A stretch of DNA of 64,000 bases from Sciurus carolinensis (taxonomy: Eukaryota; Chordata; Mammalia; Rodentia; Sciuridae), in assembly GCF_902686445.1 (NCBI RefSeq), contig NC_062228.1, forward strand, positions 67,932,648 through 67,996,647, in the 5' to 3' direction. How positions within the stretch are numbered: position 1 is the stretch's first letter; each line of letters starts with the position of its first letter. Both the position numbers and the translations under genes were made by a program. The notes under the pieces were generated by a model, which made no database searches, was not told the DNA's origin, and worked only from the letters and a program-made list of their open reading frames with translations. This document shows, piece after piece, positions 24,388 through 36,298 of this stretch.

Positions 24388-24617
24388 ATTTGTTTACTAC
24401 AGGACATCCTTCGCTGTCTCTTGGGACAGTCTTTCATTACATTCCCTCTCTAGGGGAAACTTCCGTTACATTCCCTCACTAGGGGAATCTTCCATTACGC
24501 TCCCTCTCTAGGGGAACCTTCCGTTAAAACCTTAAGGCAACTGTTTCCTCAAATAGGGAAACCTTCTAGTTAATTATGCTAGCGAAACTGTCTTTTACTT
24601 ACCTGAGCGCTCACCAC

Positions 24618-24635
24618 TCCCTGTAAAAGCCACCA
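24618..24635 (-). other. Class II ERV primer-binding site, tRNA unassigned
   Basis: On the minus strand TGGTGGCTTTTACAGGGA lies 2 bases after the 5' LTR. TGG plus 15 bases fits a primer site in position, but it does not match the usual Lys, Phe or Pro sites as I know them. Confidence 0.5.
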
Positions 24636-24637
24636 CT

Positions 24638-24987
24638 TGCTGCTTGCCGCTGACCAGCAGGACAAAACGACATGTACTCTTCAGAAGTTCATGAAGCAGC
24701 TTCCGCTTTATTCGGATAACACCCTCAATATATAAGAAGTCTCATGCATATGCAATTGCAACCAGATATATCCATCCAATCCTATTAAAGTTCAAGTGAA
24801 CATGAGCTCAAGCATACATGTAAGATATATCTGCCCACGCGCTAGGCGGCTGAACTAATTATCATACAGCCAATGGCAAATGTTTCCTGTTTTTCTCAAG
24901 GCGCATTCAGCATGCCCTTTGGCTCTGCCAGTCACCATCTTTGGATGCATGTGGCGTAACCCTGAGCCCCGGGTCTCGCCCACCACA
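24638..24987 (-). repeat. Class II ERV 5' LTR
   Basis: On the minus strand TGTGGTGGGC...AGCAGCA. It aligns with the 3' LTR with roughly one difference in ten bases by eye, so the insertion is moderately old. Confidence 0.9.
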
Positions 24988-26103
24988 GATGTTAATAGGA
25001 TAACAAAAGAATATATAGAAGTTCTAGATCATAGAAAGAGTGAGGGTGTAATCAAAAGAAGTTAGTTGTTAGCATGGGAAAAGGGAGAAAGAGACTCTGA
25101 AAGAACAGGTAAACAAAAGGAATAGAGAGTGAGAAAACTAAAGAAACAAAAACAAAAATTTCAATAAGGAGAAAAAAGCAAATCTATACTATAACAGTCA
25201 TATACTATTCAAACCTCCCAATCGTAAGTAGCCAGATGTATGAGAGATAACTGACAATGAGCTTCAAGTCTCCAGCAGGCAGCTCAGGATGGGATTTGCC
25301 CCACCTAAAGATCAAAGCTACAGCTTCCAGGATTATCCAAGATGACCACTCTGACTTCCAAATGTGTTGCCAAATGGGGAGCTGCAGCTCGGGGTGTGGA
25401 CATGGTTGGCTGGAGGTCCTGGATGTGGGGTGTGGTTGGTCAGGCAGTGGTCCTGGAGGTGGGAGGTTTTCGGTGTGTTTGTGGGATCCTGGAGACAGGG
25501 TGCAATCAGTCAGTCTGGGTGTCCTGGTGATAGGGCACAGTTGGTTGGTCTGGGGGTCCAGGTGGCAGGGAGGAGTCAGTCAATGTGAGAGCCCTGAGGC
25601 TTGGAGTGATTGGTCAGGCTGAGTTTTCCTGGAGACGGGGCTCAGTCGGTATGGCCAGGGTTCCTATGGGGCCTGGCTCTTGTCTCAAAATGGTGGCAGC
25701 CACATGTAACCAAACCTATGGGTACTGTGACAGTGAACTTCCAGGTAACAGCAGGCATCTGGTGCTCCACTGCCAGTTTGTGGTTAGTTTGCTGACTGTT
25801 GTCCAATAATCAGGAAGTGAACCTCAGGTGGTGTGTGATGTGTAGGTGAAAGGCAGGTGATGAACAGGCAAGAGGCAGGCAAATGGTAGATGACAGGTGC
25901 CTGACAGTGAGCAATTCACACTCAAAAAAGTGTCATTATGCTGGAAGACTGCAGGTGATCACAGTAGACAAATGGGGTAAACAGCAGGAGATCAATAAAC
26001 AGCAAGAACTTCCTTACCAAGAAACAGATACCCTCTGCTTGAAACCCGAGTTATGGAGTGACAAGGAATGCAGTCTCCCTGTAGTCCACCATCTTGGATA
26101 TCC
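24988..26103 (-). mobile_element. L1 5' UTR with a YY1-like start
   Basis: The distal part of the L1 beyond the ERV. The minus-strand start reads TATCCAAGATGGTGGACTAC (CAAGATGG at 26089-26096), resembling the YY1 initiator-positioning site at the start of L1 promoters. The G-rich tract 25380-25650 (plus strand GGTC/CCTGG words) fits an L1 promoter region. Open frames here are not genes. Confidence 0.65.
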
Positions 26104-26115
26104 CAACTCAGATTC

Positions 26116-27690
26116 TTAACCAGACACCTGACTCCACTGGAGTATGTTGGCTTTGCCACTGATATGGACATGAAAGGAAAAGACCCATCTGGCTGTAGTC
26201 CCTCTGCACCAGTGTGTGTCTGCCTGGGGTGAATACCCACCATTTGATGTGCACCTTTGGGTGGCAGGTGGTGTTAACACTTCCCGTTGACCCATGGTGA
26301 CCCTGGCATTCATCTTCAATGAGGATCGTGAGCACCCAGAAGAAAGAGCCCCCAGAAGATCAACAGTCTGCTGCCATTTTATTGGCACCACCAAGATATC
26401 TGAGAACACATCTCTTCAACCTCATAGATGGTCCTCGGAACATTGCTCATGTGCTCAGCATGACATTCCTAATTTTGGAGACATGGTCAAAAACCAAGGT
26501 ACCTGCTACATGGACCAAGGGGAGAAAGAGAAGCCACTGTTCCCAGGTCAAGCTGCAGGCCACCTAGATAGTTGTATGGTTTCAGGGAGTCCACAGACTG
26601 GAAAAAGGCAATGTTCCTCTGGGGACATTTCTTACTATTGGGTAAAGCAAAGGTTAAAACACTGAAAAATTGGGTGAGAAGCAGAGAAGATACCCATTCA
26701 AGAGCCCTGTCATTTTCTGTGACAGGAAAAGAACTGGAGAGGCTAAGAGGACCTTGCTGCCAGCTGAGACTATGCCACCAAGACTGCCTGTCCCTGCCCT
26801 TTCAGCTCTACCTCTCTGTCTCCAGAGAAGAACATAAGGAGATTGAGGTCCCTTTCCTCGGAGGACACCAGGGTCACTGTGCAATATTTAACTTGTCAAG
26901 ATGGAATTGACAGCAAAATCTCAGACCTGTGGATAAGAAGGTCAATTTGATAGTAGGAAGAGCCTATGAATGTGGTCTAAATATCACTACTACTGTACCA
27001 AATCTACTCCTCCAGTTGTCAAGGAGATTGATGTCACCTTGAGGGAGAACTTTGGGGGCCAACCCACACACAAGAGTTCATAACTAATATTGCTTAATAG
27101 CTGTGGAGATAGGTGTTCTGGATACATCCCACTCTTGCTGCCTGTAAGGGATGCTGTGTGTGGGTGGATACACAGCATGTATTGTATACTAGGAAATTTC
27201 TATCACAGTAGATGTTAAATGTTCTCACCACAAACAAATAGGACTATCATGTGAGGTGATGGGTAAGTTCATTAGTTTGGTTTGATTTGTTTCACAATAA
27301 GTGTGTGTTGGTAATTTTCCATCATTGTAGTGAACACCTGACATGATCACATTCTAAAGAGGAAAGGTTAATTTTCATGGTTGTAGAGGTTTAAGTCCCT
27401 GGCTACTTGGTCCCTTTGCTTTTGGGCCTGTGAAAACATGATGCTGGACATCCATGCAAGCTTGTTGCACAGAAGCAAATGAGAGAGGAAAAGTACTGGG
27501 GTCCCCATCCCCTTCAAGGGCAGGTCCCTGACTCAGGCTTCCCTCCTACAGGTTCACACCTCCCAACAGCACCCTGCTGGACACCAGTTGTTAACACATG
27601 TGTCCTGGGGATACATTCCAGGCCCAAACTGCAGCAGTATACACTTATCAACATCCCATTGCACTCCAAAGATATGTACAACCTGTAAAC
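26116..27690 (+). repeat. Unit A, right part
   Basis: Aligns with 28974-30570 in unit B over its whole length (shared CATTTTATTGGCACCACC, AAGCCACTGTTCCCAGGTC, GACTGCCTGTCCCTGCCC). Bases 27290-27690 look like an old LTR-type repeat in reverse (CATGGTTGTAGAGGTTTAAG and a CCCAACAGCACC block). An open frame at 26294-26665 has a shifted counterpart in B and is probably not coding. Confidence 0.75.
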
Positions 27691-27739
27691 TAAAATAATA
27701 AATACTTAAGTCCTGATAAGGGAGGGGCCACTAGAAGAT

Positions 27740-30590
27740 GGGCTTCTAGGGAAACAACCTCAGGGTGAGGAACTCCAAGGGAGGGGCCTCCATAGCAATT
27801 TCCATCAACCATAGGAACATGGCCTCTACCTGACTGGACACTTGGAGTTGAGCCCTGAGTGGAACACATTCTGCACCTTACCCTCCTGAAGATCCTGTGA
27901 AATACTTGGGGCCTGGAGTCACTCAGGAGGCCTACTTTGAATGATGCCATGAGTCAGAAGGCAAGTGATGGCTGCCACATCCTGGGAAGACCTCCCTTTG
28001 AAAGCTGCATCATGTGAGGTACTGTCCAGCAAGGAGCCACCTATGAGCCAAGACCAGTGTTAGTAGGTCTGTAGGTCTGTGTGCCCCTTCATGGGTCTTT
28101 AGGGGTTTCACCCTCAATGAGCAAGGAAGACAACACCCAGACTAAGTTGGGAAGAACTACTTCCTAGGGCATGGACTTGTCAGGTACCCCAAGCTCCAGG
28201 GTTGACCATGTTATCCCCAGGGCATCATGTTCAGAGGTGTGACTTGGGGAAATGCTGACTCATGGGGACCCTGACTACAACCTGGGTGAATCATCTGCCA
28301 GCTTCATGGACTCCAAAATGGAGGAAACTAGTTGACAGGCATGACTGGAAGAGGCAGGTCACAATGGCAGGGGGGCATTCCCTGGAAAGGTACACCTTCT
28401 CCCCAGCCTCCTTGCTTCTCCCCTTTGCTTTCCTGACTGACATGAGCTGAGAAGAGTTTATCTACCACACCTTTGTGCCATGGTCTTCTGCCTCACCTTC
28501 AAAGCAATTTGTCCCTAGATTGACAAAGAATCAAGGAATGTATCTATGATTAATCAAATTCTCCCACTTGTGGTTCAAGAACAGCAAAGGTCTGACCACC
28601 TCAGAATTCACCAGTCTACCATTTCCCCTGGGGCAATTTTAAGATGCTCAGTGGGAAGTTGTCACTCCTCCCATAATGTAGGGAATCATGAGGGCAGTTT
28701 CTGCAGAACTTAGGGACATTCTCATGATGTGGGTATTCACACCTGTGACTCTAGGTTCAGAGGGAGGTGATGGTTTCCACACCAGTGCTGGTAGCATAGC
28801 AAGAGGCTGTTTCTCTTCCTTAGAGGGCAAGAGCAATAGGAGGTGTCTCTCATGAGTTGCTTCCCCTGGACCACATAGGTCCCCATAGAGAAAATTCTCT
28901 GATAAACCTATGAAGAGCAGGCTGGGGAGCTATGTTCTCACCTGAAGAAAAGCAACCAGAGTAACTCGGATGCTTAATCACACATTTGATACCACCAGGA
29001 CTGTAGTGGCTTTGCCACTGATGTGGACATTGGGGGTTTGGAAGGAACAGGTCCATCTGGCTGCATTGCCTCTGCACCACTGTATGCCTGTCTGTGATGA
29101 ATTCCCAACATTCAACATGCACCTGCAGGTGGCAGGTGGTGCTATCACTTCCCATTGGCCCATGGTGGCCCTGGTATGGAGATTCAATGTGGATCATGAG
29201 CATCCAGAAGAAACAGCCCCCAATGGATCAGCAGTGTGCTGCCATTTTATTGGCACCACCAAGATATCTGAGAACACATTTCTTCATCCGCAGAGAGGGT
29301 CCCTGGGACATTGCTCATGTGCTCATCATGAGTTCCTAAGGATGGAGACATGGTCAAGAGCCAAGGCACCTGCTACAGGAACCAAGGGGAGAAAGAGAAG
29401 CCACTGTTCCCAGGTCAAGCTGCAGGCCACCTAGACAGGTGTATAGTTTCAGGGAGTCCACAGACAGGTAAAAGGCAATGTTGCACTGGGGACATTTCTT
29501 ACTGTTGGGTAAAGCAAAGGTTAAAACACTGAAAAATTGGGTGAGAAGCAGAGAAGATACCCATTCAAGAGCCCTGTCATTTTCTGTGACAGGAAAAGAA
29601 CTGGAGAAGCTAAAAACCTTGCCGCCAGCTGAGACTATGCCACCAAGACTGCCTGTCCCTGCCCTTTCAGCTCTACCTCTCTGTCTCCAGAGAAGAACAC
29701 AAGGAAATTGAGGTCCCTTTCCATGGAGGACACCAGGGACACTGTGCAATATTTAACTTGTCAAGATGGAATTGACAGCAAACATGTTGTAAACTTTTAG
29801 GCCTTGTGGACAGAAAAGTCAATTTGATAGTAGGAAGAGCCTAAGAGTGTGGTGTAAGATCAGGATTACTGTACCTAAAATACCCCTCCAGTTGTAAAAC
29901 AGATTAATGTCACTTGAGGGAGAACTTTGGGAGCCAACCCACACACAAGAGGTCATAACACATATTGCTTAATAACTGTGGAGATAGGTGTTCAGGATGC
30001 ATCCCATCTTGCTGCCCATATGGGATGCTCTGTGTGGGTGGATACACAGCATGTATTGTGCAACATCTCTAGGAGTGTAGATTTTAAATGTTCTCACCAA
30101 AACAAATAGGACAGTGATTTGAGGTGACGGGTATGCTCATTAGTTTGAATTGATTTACTTCACAATAGCTCTGTGTGGCAATTTTCTATCACTGTAGCAA
30201 ACACTGAACCTGATCACCTTCAGAGAGAAAAGGTTTAGTTTGGCTCATGGTTGTAGAGGTTTAAGTCCCTGGCTACTTGTTCCCTTTGCTTTTGGGCCTG
30301 TGAAAAGATGAAGCTGCAAGTCCATGAGAGCTTGTTGCCCAGAAGAAATGAGAGAGGAAGAGTACTGGGGTCCCCATCCCCTTCAAGGACAGACCCTGAA
30401 CTCAACCTTCCTGCTTACAGATTCAAACCCCCTAACAGCACCCTGCTGGACAACAGGTCTTACCACGTGTTCTGGGGGGACATTCCAGTTCCAAACTATA
30501 GCTGCATACACATATCAAAATCCCATTGTGTACCACAGATATGTACAATCTGTCAATTAAAATAGTAAATACTTCTGTCTATGTAGATTT
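27740..30590 (+). repeat. Tandem duplication unit B
   Basis: Compact copy of unit A without the MaLR/ERV 1 segment and without the L1/class II ERV. It contains the left part (27740-28512), the V1R 5'-flank-like module (28560-28973), the middle (28974-30150) and the LTR-like end (30160-30570). No V1R coding sequence follows the flank module. Confidence 0.75.
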
Positions 30591-31426
30591 CAAACAGGGA
30601 ATTTAGAAATGAAGGGAGAAGGTGTAGAAGAATGCTCTTTTCCTTTTAAACGGTGTAGTGCGGGTTGATTTTTTAGTCTTTGCATAACTATTCTTGAGTT
30701 AAAAATAAAGATGAAAAAGTTGAGACTCACTCAGCACTAAAAGGGATGAATTCTTGAAATTCACATTTTCGGGAATAAATCTCTAAGAATAAGAACAGCC
30801 AGGCACAAAACTTTCCTGAGTAATGTACAAGTCACTTTCTTGTCTATGACTTGACCTTTTAAAAAGTCTTCTGATCCAGCCCATGAGATGGGTCACTGTG
30901 CCTGGAACCCAGCTTTCACATGCAGGCATATGATCCATGGGACCTGCCCACCTGACAGATTCCTCTCCTGTTCTCACTCATGGAAGAAATGAGGCCCCAT
31001 CCCTTCAGCATGAAACCTCAAGGAGTAACCAATCTAGGCTGCCATCAATGGTTGGTCTCCCTGAGCCACTTCCCAGGGAAACTCTGATTAAAACATTCCC
31101 CTGAGGTCTTCTTCCTCTTCTGCTTCTGACTCCTGAACAAACCTGATGTTTCCCCTATCACCCTTTGTATGTGGCTTGTCCCATTCATGCAGGGAACAGA
31201 AGTAAAAACTCCCTTCAATAGTATAATTTTCCTATTTCATCACTCAGTCACCTTTGTGAGTATAAATGAGATAAATCATTATTTTATATGAATTTCTAGA
31301 ACTACCAAATATAACCTGTGTTTTTTTAAAAAGTCAGAACGGTTGTTGTTTCTGAGGTGGAAAACTACTGCAGATGCACAAGAAGATTTGCCTGAACTGT
31401 GGACTTCTCCTGTGCCCTATGCAGGC
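30591..31426. other. Intergenic, nothing recognised
   Basis: No open frame with a recognisable domain and no clear repeat. It ends at the 5-bp target duplication CAGGC (31422-31426) of ERV 2. Confidence 0.5.
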
Positions 31427-31720
31427 TATTAGGGTAACTGTTGCAAATATCCATGAAAGACAAATCTCTGAGTTCAAGAAAGGTTTATTGACAGAGAGAG
31501 TCTACCATGCTGCCCATCTGCAACTACCTTCTAAACTATATAGTCATGTACAATAGAGTAGTTTAAAAATCAAAACTCTGGCCCTGTGACTGTTACTTGA
31601 CATCTTTTCTGTGGTTCTGGTTACTGGGACTCTTTGTGGGTGGACCTGCTGGGAAGTTTATGCCTGGGTGGGCAGGCGGTCATTTTCAAAATGGAGTTAT
31701 TTTGGCCTAAAGTCCTAACA
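31427..31720 (-). repeat. ERV 2 3' LTR
   Basis: On the minus strand it starts TGTTAGGACTTTAGGCC; the poly(A) signal is at 31484-31489 (TTTATT on plus). It aligns with 40071-40386, which carries about 25 extra bases including an A-run. Confidence 0.85.
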
Positions 31721-34700
31721 TTCTGACCTTTTGTCTTATACTACTAAGGGGTGTTGGTTGTTCTGGCTTCCTGGAGCTGGAGAGGGAGGAAGAGGGTTGT
31801 AGGTCTAAACTTTGGGGAGGGGGCTGTATTAGCTCACAAAGAGATGGTTTACAGTCTCATTAGTGAGTGACTCTACTCAATCTTGAGAAAGTATTTTGAG
31901 TAATTTATCAGAGAAGGTCATATTAAAATATGTATGAAGAGGGCCCATCAGTGGGAGCAGCCAGGGTAAGGTCTGGCCCAAAAGGTTCCTGAGGGGTGAT
32001 TGTTGTCATTCCCACTGGTGTTTCTCAATGTACTCCCAGAGTTCAGTTACTTTTCCTTGGACTATTCTGGATTAGTTGGTGAAGTAACAGCATTCCTCTA
32101 CTAGAAAGACACAAGCATCTCTCTTCTCTGCTGTTAGTCAGCAGTGGTTCCCCTATTTTGGAGAACTACATTGGCTAAGGAGGTGACTTGAATATGAAGA
32201 GATTCTATGTCATAGGGGCAAAGGGGGTATGTGCAGTACACCATCAGGGGCTAGTTGTACCGGTTAAAACTTTAACTTAGAAGATTGGTTGTCAAAAATG
32301 TTGAAACTCATTGTTCTTATTATGGGATCCACTGTTTCCCAGAGTTTCAGTATTTACTGTGCCTTCATTTAGGGCTAATTTACGATGGGGGAAATTCTAT
32401 AATTGGGGCCCATTGCTATTAGGGAAGGGTACGCTGGGAGAGGTTTAATGTTTGACTGATTTCCCCTCCCTCCTCCTGAGTCACACTGTCTCTCCACTTT
32501 TCTGGGGAGCTGTATTTTAGGAATATTGTTTTTTTATAATCCTTCATTCCAGACTCTGAAAGGGGAGGGAGAATTGGGGTGCTGAGTCAGGCCTGGCTGC
32601 TTTGAGTTCATAACGGTTGTAGTAGAGGGACCCTCCCTTCAGAGTTCTAGAATAGGGCATGGAGTTCCCAGTGGGGAATGATGTATGGGGAAGAGCTTTG
32701 AGGTCATCATAATTGGAGCTCCCCTTTGTGATCTCGGTGAGTTAGGAGGTGAGCAGGATCATAGCATCTGTGTGTCCCAGGAGGCAGCTGGGACTGAGAA
32801 TGTGAGCTTATAAAGAAATTGTTCCTATACAGAATTGAAAATAGGCAGGGTAAAAGTTAGAAATACCGGGAAATCAGGTGATTATAAGAAAGGTGAAGAT
32901 TAATTCATTTGCTAATACTGAGTGAATAATTTCAGCAGGTAATGCAGTTGGGATCCTATTGTTCTTAGTCAGTCATGGGCCTCACTCAGATATAGGGAAT
33001 ACTCTCCATGATTCCAGGAGGGTGGGTTCTTTGGAGCATAGCAAGCATGATTAACCTTGGAATCATATTTTCCTGGTGTTTTAATCATTTCCATCCTGCT
33101 TGACAAGTTATGCAAAAGAAGAACTGAAAAATTTAATTGGGGTCTAGCAATAAGGGTTAAGTGAAGAGTAATCTCCATGAGAGGGAGCTCATGTGACCCA
33201 GAGTTGTAAAGCTCCTTAGAGAAGTTCTCACAATCCCTAGATCAGGCTGGCTCAGAGGCAAAAGACCAATATTGACTTTCTTGGCCCTTAAACTTGATCT
33301 TAAACATCCAGCAAACAGATCTTAAACTTGATCTTAAACATCCAGCAAAGCAGTCTCACCAGTCTTAAACATGCTGGGCTTCAACTTCAAGGTCTATAAC
33401 CTTACAGTCATTTACCCTTTCATTTAACTGGAGACTGTACTAGTACTGCAAGTTACCATTATGTACTATCTGTCCTGTACATGATGGCTTGCTATCTCAA
33501 GTTAACCTGGGTTGTGTGTTCTTGAAGCAATGCCTCTGCAAAACATTAACAGGTGACAGTTTTACAAAATGAAATTAGCAAGAATAAAACATATTCTGCT
33601 TCCATAATACCTACCTTGAATTTTGACTGATTTTTACTTTATTCCCTATTTGAGATTACAACAAAAATAAATCTTTTGAATACTACTTTATGTGAGCTCG
33701 AGTCTCATTTACTTTGGAGTCATTTTAACACATAGTGAGGTGAGAGGCAGAGCTTTATCTCAGGTAAGGTGGGACTCCACAAATCTTAGGTAAATCATTC
33801 TAGTTTTGAAGCTAATTCTCGCCTCTTTCTTAAATGTCATTTTACAAAGTTTACGTATATTGTCTCCTGAGCCTATATGAACATCAACACAATATAACAT
33901 TACACTTATAACATAAATCAAAGAAAGCCTGAGAGAGCTTTTAGCTTTCCGTTTGTGTGTCAAAGTGGCAAAATATTTACCTGTTTCATGATATTAACAT
34001 TTAAACAGATCAGGCTCTCATTAACTTTTAGAAATAGAATTATATTTTATCTCAGTGTAGAAAGTAACATATACTTCATGTCCAGTTAAAGAACATTAAA
34101 TGATATAAATAAATCCCCAATAAAATTTACTATTCTTACACATTTATAATTACCATTACACAAAAGTTCAGTTTGGAGAATAGCAGGTTGATAAAAACAT
34201 CCTTTTAAATTTTCTGCCTTAAGGACCTTTATGCCTGGAAGATATGAGCACATATAGTATGCCATACTGATGTTTTTATATTGACCAAGCTTAATATTTT
34301 TGAATAATATCTTTAATTTATTAAAGTAAGCAAATTGGAAATAATTAAACATATTTATTCATAATTTTAAATTGGATGATATGGTAATTTCATAGTATTT
34401 TGGTGGAGAATAAAAAATTTTGCTCACTTGATGTTATAATGCAATGTGACTAATTTAAAGGAAAGAGACAAAATCAAATTAGGAATTAAGAACTGCAATA
34501 CAAACTCAGAGCAATGAAAAACAAAAAAAAAACGCAACATAAAAAGTCACATAAACTCAGAACAATAACCAAGTCACCACCACCACGTGCCTGTGCTATA
34601 GGAATACTTGGAATAATAACAAAATAAACCAAGCACTAACATTCTGGGTGAATACTTAATTTTAGTAATGCAAGTGCAAGCAATTTTGAAGAAACACATA

Positions 34701-35028
34701 AAAAAAAACCATTGGCGTTTCAATGTAAGATTTTAATGCTTACTGAATTTCTTTGGTTTACTGGTAGAGAAAACTAATATTGAGATTGAAAATGATTCTA
34801 TTGTTTGAAAATGAGTTTCTCTTCCAATGAATAAATAAGTATAAGATACTGGACTACAGCAAAATGAGTCAAGAAACTTAAATTTTAAAGGAAAATTTTG
34901 CCTCTCTAATGTAGTTTAAAAGGAAAATTTAGCCTCTCTAATGTAGCATAATACTCTAATCATTGTTGTTTAACCATAATTGTACAAATCCTAATTTTTA
35001 AGACTAATTGCCCTAAAGCATAAAACTT
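31721..35028 (-). other. ERV 2 interior, 3' half
   Basis: Contains the block shared with 5740-6240 (at 32230-32550) and a small tandem duplication of a CTTAAACTTGATCTTAAACA unit at about 33290-33355. From about 33560 it is AT-rich. No RT, integrase or intact Env motif is readable. Confidence 0.6.
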
Positions 35029-35592
35029 CAAAATATATAATCAAGTCATCAGTGAACAGGGATAGTTTGAGTTCTTCTTTTGCTATTTGTATCCCTTTAA
35101 TTTCTTGGTTTGTCTAATTGCTCTGGCTAGAGTTTTAAGGACGATGTTGAATAAAAGTGGTGAAAGAGGGCCTCCCTGACTTATTCCAGATTTTAGGGGT
35201 CTGCTTCCACTTTTTTACCATTCATCATGATATCGGAAATGGTTTTATCGTAGATGGTCTTTAAAATGTTAAGGAATGTTCCCACTACCCCTATTTTGCC
35301 TAGTGTTTAGAGCATGAAGGGATGCTGTTTACATTGAATGCTTTTTCTGCATCTATCAAAATAATCATGTGTTTCTTATCTTTCAGTCTGTTTATATGGT
35401 GAATGACATTTATTGATTTCAAATGTTGAACCAAACTTTCATCCCTGGGATAAAACCCACTTGACCGTGGTGCACTATCTTTTTAATATATTTTTCTATG
35501 CAATTTGCAAAAATTTTGTTGAGAATTTTTGCATCAATGTTCATTAAGGATATTGGTCTGAAATTTTCTTTCCTCAATGTGTCTCTGTCTGG

Positions 35593-36230
35593 TTAAGGTA
35601 TCAGGGTAATATTGGCTTCATAGAATGAGTTTGGGAGTGTTCCCTCCTCTTCTATTTCATGGAATACTTTGAAAAGTACTGGAATGAGCTCTTCTTTAAA
35701 GGTTTTGTAGAACTCGGCTGAGAACCCATCTGGTCCCGGACTTTTCTTTGTTGGTAGGCTTTTGATGACTTCTTCTATTTCATTACTTGAAATTGGTCTA
35801 TTTAAATTGTGTATGTCTTCCTCGTTCAGTTTAGGCAATTCCTATGTCTCTAGAAATCTATTGATGTCTTCTAAATTTTCTATTTTGTTGGAGTATAGAT
35901 TTTCAAAATAGTTTCTAATAATGTTTTGTATTTCAGTCGCGTCTGTTGTGATATTTCCTTGTTCATTCTGAATTTTAGTGATTTGGGTTTTCTCTCGTCT
36001 TCTCTTTGCTAGTGTGGTTTAAGGTTTATCAATTTTGTTTATTTTTTCGAAGCACCAACTATTTATTTTGTCAATTTTTTGTATTATTTATTTTGTTTCA
36101 ATTTCATTGATTTCAGCTCTGAGTTTAACTATTTCCTGTCTTCTACTACTTTTGGTGTTGGTCTGTTCTTTTTCTAGTGCTTTGAGCTTTAGTTTTAGGT
36201 CGTTTATTTGTTGAGTTTTACTTTTTTGTT
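35593..36230 (-). pseudogene. L1 ORF2 RT fragment, inverted
   Basis: The RT fingers/palm block with [20 protein letters not shown] and [20 protein letters not shown] is readable at 35593-35838, with degraded sequence on each side to 36230. It is in opposite orientation to the rest of the same L1. Confidence 0.8.
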
Positions 36231-36298
36231 AAATGCGCTCCATGAAATAAATTAGGAAAACTACTTCATTCACAATACCCTCGAAAAAAATAAAATAC

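Larger units (their letters stand above)
21369..24987 (-). mobile_element. IAP-like class II ERV nested in the L1 5' UTR
   Basis: A 3.6-kb deleted provirus with two LTRs of about 350 bp (21369-21721 and 24638-24987), gag, pol and env fragments in the correct minus-strand order, a polypurine tract and a primer site. L1 5' UTR continues on both sides. Flanking hexamers (AGCTGT left, GATGTT right) only match if shifted by one base, so a 6-bp target duplication is likely but eroded. Deletions remove the end of gag, protease, the N-terminal part of RT and most of env. Confidence 0.85.
17264..26103 (-). mobile_element. L1 element on the minus strand, split by a class II ERV
   Basis: The A-tail and 3' UTR are at the left (T-rich 17264-17340), ORF2 and ORF1 remnants lie between, and the 5' UTR ends at about 26103. 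Without the inserted ERV (21369-24987) it is about 5.2 kb. Target duplications GTCATTCAGATGC (17250-17262) and CAACTCAGATTC (26104-26115) are imperfect, and unit B keeps the unoccupied site at 28961-28973 (GTAACTCGGATGC). The endonuclease part of ORF2 is missing, so the element cannot move by itself. Confidence 0.85.
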
